Source: Enchytraeus crypticus
Taxonomy: Eukaryota; Annelida; Clitellata; Enchytraeida; Enchytraeidae
Reading direction: 5' to 3'
Length of the DNA: 64,000 nt
NCBI GenBank assembly: GCA_905160935.1
Contig: CAJHZI010000561.1
Span: 62,001 to 126,000 of the forward strand
Shown here: positions 62,235 to 64,000 of the stretch, in pieces
Layout of the letters: every line of letters starts with the position of its first letter
How positions within the stretch are numbered: the stretch's first letter is position 1
Position numbers and translations under genes: made by a program
The notes under the pieces: model-generated
Told to the model about the DNA's origin: nothing
Databases searched by the model: none
Seen by the model: only the letters and a program-made list of their open reading frames with translations

Positions 62235-63915
62235 TATATGTATATCTATTAGACATGGGAATTTTATGAATTTCCAGAGTTTGGGTTCGGTTCGGTTCGT
62301 TGAAAATGAAAGTTCAGTTCGGTTCGGGTTCGGTTAGCAGTGGAAAATTTGAGAGTTCGGTTCGATTCGTTAAAAATGAAAGTTCGGTTCGGTTCCGGTT
62401 CCGGTTCCGTTTTAAGAAGGGTTCGGGTTCGGTTCGGGTTCGGCTTGCTTTCCAACTCGCAAGAGTTCGATTCGAGTCCGAAATGGTTTGGTTTGGATAA
62501 TGTTGCAATTGTTTAACTTTACTTATAGTAATCATGGTCATGACAAACATGTTTAAAATGGTTTATGGTAAATATGCTTAAAAATTCATTAAGTCATATT
62601 AGCTGCCACATTTTTTCACCTGGGTAAAAATATGACAATGAAAAAGGAGAGAAGTGGCATTTATTCCTGTACATTTCTTAGAATATTGTAAATTGACCAG
62701 CAAATGTTCATAATATAGAAAATTAGCTTTATTATTGTATCTGACAAATTCTCCTTGATTATACCGAGCAAATAGAATGCTTCATCAATTTAAATTTTTT
62801 TTTGTCACTATAGGCCTATATATTAGATACGTTTATAGTTAAGTGGAAATGCCTTGGCTACAATTTGATCCAATATTTCGGAGGCAAAGTAACATAAAAA
62901 TGTTAAATAAAGATGATTTGGTAAACACTTATACTTCCATAGAAAAATGATCATAATATACACCGTTTTCTATCAACTGACCAGTAATAAGGTTCATAAT
63001 TTACCTTAGGGTTTCAAATTTTAAACTCACAGATCAATTATGAAGTTATGAAAATAGTTATGAAACTATTGTATTGCTATGGTGCAAAATTATTTACTCC
63101 AGATAGTCTTAACACATATAGAATGTCATATATAATTATTTGTAAATCTGGCTGCAAAAATACTAAGGTAGCACACTAAAATTAGAAAAAAATCATAATT
63201 TGAATTTAACAAGAACAAATCCACCTAGACTGGGTCAAGCATTTTCAGACTTTTGTGGAATACTCTCATCACTTTTGTCTCTTTGATGTTAATCTTCATT
63301 CCATATTTCAATTCCGTATCATTTAGACTATCCATTATCTTCTATAGGCCCCGTCTCGCTTCCCGCTACCATTCCTTTGTACCGCTACCATTTTAAAATT
63401 TGTGTCGGAACCAGCCTTAACTGAATAAATGCTGTTAGATTCTGTAAGACATGTAAATGCAAAAACTAATATATATTTCTATTGTTCTTACTATCTTTAT
63501 TTAATGTCAGGCTGGTGAAGAAGAAAGGAACTACAAGAGTTTGGTTCAGTTCGGTTTGGACGAAGTCTGGGTTCGGGTTCGGTTCGGGTTCGATCAGAGT
63601 CTGGGTTCGAGTTCGGTTCGGTCAAAATTCTAGATTTTGGGGTTCGGTTCGGGTTCGGTTCGATTCCCATCTCTAATATTTATATATTGCCTATATAATA
63701 CCATAGTTATCAACTCTACTCCGTAATTATTTCTTTTATTGCAAAAATTATTGAATAATATCAGAAAAATTAATGCCGGCATGATATGAAATGATAATTA
63801 AATAAAGAACCAAAATACTCACAGATATTCCTGAACTCGGGTTTTTCAACAGATGGTGAAATAGACAGTGTGCGATTAGTGGGTCCCATGGCACCAGCTA
63901 CGTAGCATTTCCTCC
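29462..63915 (-). CDS. MTR: Cobalamin-dependent methionine synthase, 29 exons, N-terminus off-window
   Basis: Transfers the methyl group of 5-methyltetrahydrofolate through cobalamin to homocysteine, giving methionine (cytosolic, folate/methionine cycle). Exons: 63915-63823, 61905-61799, 61367-61213, 60256-60156, 59132-59071, 58160-58093, 57317-57238, 56123-56011, 55487-55347, 54251-54066, 53065-52886, 52177-52061, 51110-50970, 50174-50082, 47382-47284, 44874-44716, 44213-44110, 43321-43254, 42360-42240, 40975-40894, 39723-39625, 37989-37914, 35315-35160, 33571-33390, 32777-32644, 31662-31596, 30910-30809, 30220-30020, 29554-29462. Total 3380 nt; all phases close; 1125 residues plus TAG. The four domains of the vertebrate enzyme follow in order, and the length from the first visible residue equals that expected from human MTR. 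One intron (61798-61368) has a GC donor. No disabling change seen. About 140 N-terminal residues lie beyond 64000. Confidence 0.95.
29590..29635. repeat. 46-bp perfect palindrome in last MTR intron
   Basis: Two 23-bp arms (29590-29612 and 29613-29635) are exact reverse complements with no spacer; each holds GAACAATCC and CAAT repeats. It lies about 35-80 nt upstream of the final MTR acceptor. A second inverted repeat (CAATGTCAGGGA / TCCCTGACATTG) follows at about 29664-29690 in an ATTG-tailed LINE 3' end. Confidence 0.95.
30225..30700. repeat. CAAT-type microsatellite with 24-bp higher-order period
   Basis: AATCAATC-rich stretch. From about 30485 it becomes a regular alternation of AATCAATAAAGC and AATCAATAAATC. 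It abuts the MTR acceptor at 30221. The open frame here (LLIALLIDL repeats) is a product of this period. The LINE-like end at 30725-30785 (GAGACGGACGTTAAACATTA) suggests a retroelement tail origin. Confidence 0.9.
30935..30973. repeat. 39-bp hairpin just upstream of an MTR acceptor
   Basis: Arms GATATTGATGATATCGAT and its reverse complement, 18 bp each, with a 3-nt ATC spacer. On the minus strand it ends about 25 nt before exon 30910-30809, where branch point and pyrimidine tract normally lie. Confidence 0.9.
32426..32645. repeat. ~21-bp minisatellite made of an MTR donor site
   Basis: About ten units of ATGACGTCATACTTACATCA (variants). On minus each reads GTAAGTATGACGTCAT, the same as the real donor of exon 32777-32644 (GTAAGTATGACG starting at 32643). 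The array runs directly from that donor into the intron. Most intact units hold the palindrome TGACGTCA. Confidence 0.92.
33140..33425. repeat. Tandem copies of an MTR exon end plus donor
   Basis: The end of exon 33571-33390 (on minus CTTAGACAACAG, then GTATCTTCTGCACATTTC) is repeated exactly 70 bp downstream, donor copy at 33320. A more diverged copy follows near 33170-33215 (GAGAGTGGTAACATTGTGG against exon GAGAGTGGCAACACTGTCG). Confidence 0.88.
33700..33850 (-). mobile_element. SINE-F copy, 3' part
   Basis: TAAGGTATGGATAAGGCACA, GATTTAAGGAGTGCTCTTAT, TACCTTGGACCTGCCACTTA and GCAGTGCACTGAAGAAGA: the 50265-50400 part of SINE-F reversed. Confidence 0.7.
33884..34045 (+). mobile_element. SINE-D copy with tRNA-like head
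   Basis: GCCTCGT (33884-33890) can pair with ACGAGGT (33949-33955). A-box-like GTGGCACAGTGGTAGAG and B-box-like GGGGTTCGAGGCT lie between. The body continues with GGGCGAATAAAAACCTTGCC. I read it as a tRNA-derived SINE rather than a tRNA gene because the anticodon arm does not close and extra body follows. Only copy seen. Confidence 0.55.
34612..34684. repeat. TA microsatellite
   Basis: Nearly pure TA repeat, about 73 bp, in an MTR intron. Frames of Tyr-Ile repeats in both directions are artefacts. Confidence 0.95.
34840..34985 (-). mobile_element. SINE-B copy
   Basis: AGTAAACAAGCATTATAGTG, GATATCTATCACTTTTAATA, TAATCCGTTAGGCAATTTTT and CCTGTGAATGTCCGACATTT: reverse of the SINE-B body at 42040-42195. 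Confidence 0.75.
35338..37145 (+). mobile_element. Three tandem pieces of a LINE with zinc-knuckle and nuclease-like C-terminus
   Basis: 35338-35650 and 35670-35835 are short 3' ends ([20 protein letters not shown], then GAACTATTTTAAATATTTTT and GCCCAGGGCCTTATACAGCC). 35849-37069 is a longer piece in three frames: [20 protein letters not shown]; an intermediate frame from 36187; then [57 protein letters not shown] and [13 protein letters not shown]. The C-x-C / H / C cluster followed by RPD and WDVTV resembles the zinc-knuckle plus restriction-like nuclease end of R2-type LINEs; that is inference. AAT-type tails separate the pieces. It begins about 20 bp upstream of the MTR acceptor at 35316, antisense to the gene. 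Confidence 0.75.
37150..37270 (-). mobile_element. CR1-group LINE 3' end, solo
   Basis: AATAATAATAAAGGTTTAAA, GATGATGTCAGGGACATCCC and CACTACAGATCAATTCACC. Shares the trinucleotide tail with the end of the preceding LINE, tail to tail. Confidence 0.75.
37425..37682 (-). mobile_element. SINE-C copy (tRNA-derived)
   Basis: On minus it begins GGATATGGCGTAACGGTTTG, has a B-box-like GGGTTCACAACCC, then a body with CACTCCACGTGAGCATTG. Pairs with 25783-26062. Confidence 0.7.
37991..38236. repeat. 27-bp minisatellite made of an MTR acceptor tract
   Basis: Nine copies of a 27-bp unit (GTGCAAGCAACACATTAACA plus GTTAACA). It runs straight into the acceptor of exon 37989-37914: on minus the unit reads TTAATGTGTTGCTTGCACTG and the real acceptor TTAATGTGATGCTTGCACAG. 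Copies 2-8 alternate GTTAAC and GTTAAT, so the recent unit is a 54-bp dimer. Confidence 0.93.
38246..38470 (+). mobile_element. SINE-B copy, tRNA head to TTTAC tail
   Basis: A-box-like TAGCGTAGGGGTAACG near 38251, B-box-like GGGTTCGAATTCC near 38312, body GAACATTCACAGGATTGGTG and AACATAGTTGATCATTTCAC, tail of TTTAC repeats at about 38450-38470. The most complete copy of this family. Confidence 0.8.
38735..39045 (+). mobile_element. SINE-F copy
   Basis: TCTCGCGTGCACCATAAGAT, CATCGATCAAGAATTTAATC, GTTGCCTTTCTCAGCTCTTG, ACGTACAGTTTACGGCTGCC and CAACACGGGAA. The 86-residue frame inside is not conserved in other copies and is not called as a gene. Confidence 0.7.
39475..39555 (+). mobile_element. 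CR1-group LINE 3' end, minimal copy
   Basis: GACGTCCCTGACATCATCCT, TGTATGAGGAAACGGACGTT and AAACCTTTATTATTATTATT: only the last about 60 bp plus tail, preceded by a TA microsatellite (39420-39452). Confidence 0.8.
40470..40592 (+). mobile_element. SINE-E copy
   Basis: GAGCGCCTAGGCTCCAGTAA, CTATTCGTATCCCGACCCTG, GTTAAACTGCGACTTCAGGG and ATGATGATGATGATG tail. Confidence 0.8.
40894..44213 (-). CDS. MTR: MTR cobalamin-binding (Rossmann-like) domain
   Basis: Exons 44213-44110, 43321-43254, 42360-42240 and 40975-40894. The base-off/His-on signature DxHxxG is present as [19 protein letters not shown], followed by [43 protein letters not shown] and [10 protein letters not shown] with [12 protein letters not shown]. 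The His of GDVHDIG is the lower axial cobalt ligand in the family. Confidence 0.95.
41085..41315 (+). mobile_element. SINE-E copy, long
   Basis: CAACCGTGGACTTTATATGT, GTCGTAAAAGGCGAAAG, AGATCCTAACCAATGTCAGC, GTGAGCGCCTAGGCTCCAGA, AAACTTGGATTCAAG and GATGATGATGATGATGAA tail. Shows the 5' half (GTCGTAAAAGGCGA) of the family. Confidence 0.8.
41715..41960 (-). mobile_element. SINE-E copy with long CAT tail
   Basis: ATCATCATC tract (41715-41795), TTGAATCCCAGTTTAACTAG, GCCTAGGCGCTCACAACC and TTTTCGTCTTTTACGAC. A SINE-B (about 41990-42195) follows directly. Confidence 0.8.
41990..42195 (+). mobile_element. SINE-B copy
   Basis: B-box-like TGGTTCGAATCCCAGCCGCG at 42018, GAGAATAAAATCTCGGACAT, ATTGGATTGG, AACATAGTTGATCATTTCAC and GTGTTTACTTTTTCAC end. 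Confidence 0.75.
42348..42735. repeat. 35-bp minisatellite made of an MTR acceptor plus exon start
   Basis: About 11 units at 35-bp spacing (AGGCCTATAAAAT motifs at 42348, 42418, 42453, 42488, 42524, 42559, 42594, 42629, 42664, 42699). On minus each intact unit reads TACAG, ATTTTATAGGCCTG: a copy of the acceptor and first codons of exon 42360-42240 (GTGTAG, ATTTTATAGGCCTGTC). Confidence 0.94.
43085..43215 (+). mobile_element. SINE-E copy
   Basis: GATATAGTACGGGACAGAGA, TTCGTATCCCGACCCTAGTT, TAACTGAGAATAAAGGGAGG and GATGATGATG tail, ending close to the 3' end of an MTR exon (43254). Confidence 0.75.
43845..44020 (-). mobile_element. CR1-group LINE 3' end, solo
   Basis: AATAATAATAATAATAAAGG, TATGTCAGGGACGACCCCAC, CAGATCAATTCACCCAGACC, AAAGAAATGTGCTGAGGAGA and GCCAGTCCGGTGATC. 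Confidence 0.85.
44052..44108 (-). mobile_element. SINE-A fragment abutting an MTR donor
   Basis: GCTAACGTCAGTTTCCTCAC, TTGAAAGCGATGCCAGTGAC. It starts at the donor of exon 44213-44110, so the donor's intronic bases (GTTTGTCACTGGCATC on minus) are largely SINE sequence. Confidence 0.75.
44425..44510 (-). mobile_element. LINE 3' end, CAAT-tailed subtype
   Basis: ATCAATCAATCAATCAATTA, GTTAACGTCTGGTTCCTCGC and CATAAGGCAATGTCAGGGAC. Same subtype as 29020-29090 and 29640-29700. Confidence 0.75.
44716..50174 (-). CDS. MTR: MTR cap / helical cobalamin domain
   Basis: Exons 50174-50082 ([19 protein letters not shown]), 47382-47284 ([27 protein letters not shown]) and 44874-44716 ([40 protein letters not shown]). 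This four-helix cap covers the methyl-cobalamin face. The introns on both sides of 47382-47284 hold near-identical CR1-group LINEs in the same orientation. Confidence 0.94.
45065..46610 (-). mobile_element. CR1-group LINE copy B, non-chimeric 5' part, 3' truncated
   Basis: Minus frame 46242-45280 (320 codons) reads [40 protein letters not shown], then the same RT core as copies A and C through [15 protein letters not shown] and [10 protein letters not shown]. After the shared 4-bp duplication the frame shifts to 45311-45123 with [14 protein letters not shown]. Further 5' coding ([18 protein letters not shown]) is visible near 46260-46340. It ends about 45065, before the 3' part. This copy shows what the natural upstream sequence looks like. 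Confidence 0.88.
46680..46745 (-). mobile_element. Solo 3' tail of the LINE family at 18030
   Basis: ATTATTATTATTATCATTAT, then TTTATTTATTTAGATCACCA and AAAAGGGTCATTC, as at 18025-18075. Confidence 0.55.
47455..47570. repeat. GTC/ATC trinucleotide microsatellite
   Basis: GTCGTCGTCGTC followed by ATCATC repeats interspersed with ACCATCGTC, about 115 bp, merging into the AATAATAAT tail of LINE copy C. The open frames over it are low-complexity artefacts. Confidence 0.92.
47565..49870 (-). mobile_element. CR1-group LINE copy C, chimeric 5' end, dead
   Basis: Nearly identical to copy B over the RT core and to copy A over the chimeric 5' segment and 3' end. Minus frames: 49471-48635 ([15 protein letters not shown] to [10 protein letters not shown]), 48666-48448 ([14 protein letters not shown]), 48496-47762 ([55 protein letters not shown]). 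Upstream 49831-49547 encodes a different C-terminus-like frame ([40 protein letters not shown]). 3' end and AAT tail complete. In MTR sense orientation. Confidence 0.9.
50265..50670 (+). mobile_element. SINE-F copy, longest
   Basis: CTTCAGTGCACTGCCAAGTG, GCAGGTTCAAGGTACATATT, TTTCTCGCTCCATAAAAGCA, ATCCATACCTTCTGTAGCC, TCCCATTGCCTTTCTCAGTT, CATCTTACGTACACGCGGCA and GAGCACAACACGGGAACAG. Best reference for the family in this window. Confidence 0.75.
50970..56123 (-). CDS. MTR: MTR methyltetrahydrofolate (pterin)-binding domain
   Basis: Exons 56123-56011, 55487-55347, 54251-54066, 53065-52886, 52177-52061 and 51110-50970. Landmarks: [45 protein letters not shown] and [85 protein letters not shown]. 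These are the conserved pterin-barrel strands. All six exons after the first start in phase 0. Confidence 0.95.
51131..51365 (-). mobile_element. SINE-E copy with 15-bp target duplication
   Basis: AAACAAGCATACATA occurs at 51116-51130 and 51366-51380. The element runs from a CATCATCAT tail (about 51139-51183) through GTTTAGCTAAGGTTGGGATT, TGAGTCTAGGCGCTCACCAA to GTTGGTCGTTTCTTCAGTAA. It begins about 20 bp upstream of the MTR acceptor at 51111, so the left duplication lies in the pyrimidine tract region. Confidence 0.9.
51479..51612 (+). mobile_element. SINE-A copy, well preserved
   Basis: CTGGAGCCAGGGGCGATGTC, GTTAAGATATTCGACTGCGG, ATCAGTATGTGCGAGGTTCA, AATCCTGGGCTCGCCCGTCA and CTGACATCGCTTTCGAGTCA, GGAAACTGACGTTAATTTTA. 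Confidence 0.85.
53118..53345 (-). mobile_element. SINE-E copy
   Basis: TTGAATCCCAGTTTAACTAG, CCATTCGTATACATTTTTGC, GGAGCCTAGGCGCTCACCAA, TTCTGACGTTGGTATGGATC and TTTAGTCGTCCAACACG. Lies about 50 bp upstream of an MTR acceptor (53066). Confidence 0.8.
53740..53995 (+). mobile_element. SINE-F copy
   Basis: GTACGTTTAAGGTACATATT, CTGTCACGCTCTATGCAGTG, CATCGATCAACAAGCTACAC, CAGTTTACGGTTGGCGTATT and CAGACACAACAAGGGAA. Confidence 0.65.
54610..54765 (-). mobile_element. SINE-A copy
   Basis: GCTAATGTTAGCGTCAGTTT, GAAAGCGATGTCAGTGACGA, GAGCCCAGGATTTGAACCCC, CGTGGACGAATATCTTACCG and ACATCGCCACTGGCTCCAGC. Confidence 0.85.
56625..56880 (-). mobile_element. SINE-E-like / LINE 3' end, extended form
   Basis: CATCATCATCATCATCTTCC, CAGTTTAACCAGGGTAGG, CTCCCTGTCCCACACCATAT, CAATCGTGGTCTACCTCTCT and TACATCCTTATCTGCCTTTC. 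Beyond about 56700 it resembles antisense LINE coding sequence rather than the short SINE body, so this branch may be the partner LINE of SINE-E. Confidence 0.6.
57238..63915 (-). CDS. MTR: MTR homocysteine-binding domain (exons 63915 to 57238)
   Basis: Seven exons. Landmarks: [19 protein letters not shown] (63915-63823); [20 protein letters not shown] (61905-61799); [19 protein letters not shown] (61367-61213); [17 protein letters not shown] and CYPNAG (60256-60156); [13 protein letters not shown]; then [14 protein letters not shown] (58160-58093). The Cys of GLNC and the two Cys of GGCC are the zinc ligands that activate homocysteine in the family, and all three are present. The last exon (57317-57238) is the linker [18 protein letters not shown]. 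The segment before residue-equivalent 140 of human MTR is outside the window. Confidence 0.95.
57358..57645 (-). mobile_element. SINE-E copy
   Basis: CTTCATCATCTTTTTTCCTT, GATGATGATGATTCG, ACTAGGGATACGAATGGACT, TCCATTCGTTTTAGAAAATT, GTAGGCGCTCAGTAACCGAA and TTACTGACATTGGTTTGAC. Confidence 0.7.
57888..58030 (-). mobile_element. SINE-A copy
   Basis: GCTAACGTCAGTTTCCTCAC, TCGAAAGCGATGTCAGTGAC, GGGCGAGCCCAGGATTTGAA, CCCCGCACATACTGATCCGC and GACATCGCCATTGGCTCCAG. With 51479 one of the best-preserved copies. Confidence 0.85.
58305..58440 (-). mobile_element. SINE-E copy
   Basis: TTCCTTTGAGTCTCAGTTTA, CTAGGGTAGGAATACGAATA, GCCATTCGCTTTAGAAAATT and GGAGCCAAAGTACTCACAAA. Confidence 0.65.
58745..59300 (-). 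mobile_element. Two SINE-F copies flanking MTR exon 59132-59071
   Basis: 58745-58965 reads GTCATAAGAGGCGACTAAGC, ATAACCTTTTGTAAAG, GTTTATCGATGAAGTGATGT and GTACTTTGGACCTGCCACAG. 59148-59300 reads GTGTGGATAAGGCATAGTCT, TGATCTATGGAGTGCTCGAT and TACCTTGGACATGTCAC. Same orientation, one in each intron; the 62-bp exon lies between them. Confidence 0.65.
59500..59716. repeat. 38-bp minisatellite made of an MTR exon end plus donor
   Basis: Six units at exactly 38-bp spacing (GAGTAAAGAC starts at 59500, 59538, 59576, 59614, 59652, 59690). The same text, GAGTAAAGACTTACCAGCAT, occurs at 60142 across the real donor of exon 60256-60156. On minus each unit reads CTATCCTAATGCTG then GTAAGTCTTTACTC, so it copies the YPNAG codons and the donor. 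Confidence 0.95.
60293..60362 (-). mobile_element. SINE-E fragment
   Basis: CATCCTCCCTTGAACTCCAG, TTTAACTAGAGTCGGGATTA and GAAAATTTTGCAGCAATTAC. Confidence 0.7.
62164..62230. repeat. TA microsatellite
   Basis: Nearly pure TA repeat of about 65 bp next to the hAT-like element. Confidence 0.95.
62250..63675 (+). mobile_element. Non-autonomous hAT-like element, complete (1426 bp)
   Basis: Starts TAGACATGGGAAT (62250) and ends ATTCCCATCTCTA (63675), inverted repeats with one mismatch. Flanked by ATATCTAT (62242-62249) and ATATTTAT (63676-63683), an 8-bp target duplication with one mismatch; 8 bp and TAGNG-type ends are hAT features. GTTCGG-rich blocks lie inside both ends (62280-62500, 63540-63670). 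No transposase frame. It contains a LINE-like segment (63270-63390). It lies in the MTR intron between 63823 and 61905. Confidence 0.8.
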
Positions 63916-64000
63916 CTAAAGAAACATATAAAAATGTTATATAATTTGCCAATATGACATTAAACATCAATAAAATGCAATGTTTGGTGATCGATGGAGT

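Noticed and set aside
62264-62550. Frames rich in N-R-T-E-P or V-R-F-G repeats
   Set aside because: Translation of the GTTCGG repeats of the hAT-like element; no transposase similarity.

Overview
The window is AT-rich, intron-dense nuclear DNA from a metazoan, most likely a marine invertebrate. The protein-coding content is two conserved animal genes split into exons of about 50-480 bp separated by introns of about 0.3-4 kb. The rest is almost entirely mobile-element debris: several LINE clades, at least four tRNA-headed SINE families and hAT-like DNA elements. I could not place the species from sequence alone.

Both genes lie on the minus strand, head to tail. Positions 63915 to 29462 carry 29 exons of a cobalamin-dependent methionine synthase (MTR); its N-terminal exons (roughly the first 140 residues) lie beyond position 64000. 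About 3.2 kb further on, positions 26266 to 4744 carry all 15 coding exons of a drebrin-like / mAbp1 protein (DBNL): ADF-H domain, charged helical region, proline-rich repeats, SH3. I joined the exons by hand. Every splice phase closes, giving 592 residues for DBNL and 1125 residues for the visible part of MTR. All introns have GT-AG ends except one MTR intron, which uses a GC donor. The two genes have no obvious shared pathway (folate/methionine metabolism versus actin/endocytosis); they are simply neighbours.

Layout: 1-1455 hAT-like elements; 1456-4743 DNA downstream of DBNL; 4744-26266 DBNL, with a SINE-derived satellite broken by a LINE (5.7-7.9 kb), a 34-bp minisatellite (9.6-10.1 kb) and a CR1-group LINE (20.3-22.3 kb) in its introns; 26267-29461 intergenic; 29462-63915 MTR, with a three-part LINE block (35.3-37.1 kb), two near-identical CR1-group LINEs (45-50 kb) and a complete hAT-like element (62.2-63.7 kb) in its introns.

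The most unusual pattern is that several MTR introns carry tandem repeats whose unit contains a copy of the neighbouring splice junction. In four cases (exon ends near 60156, 42360, 33390 and 32644) the unit holds the splice site, and in three of these flanking exon bases too. In a fifth (near 37989) it holds the acceptor tract with AG changed to TG. This leaves arrays of decoy splice sites beside real exons. I know of no established description of this as a recurring process, and it is the main candidate for something new here.
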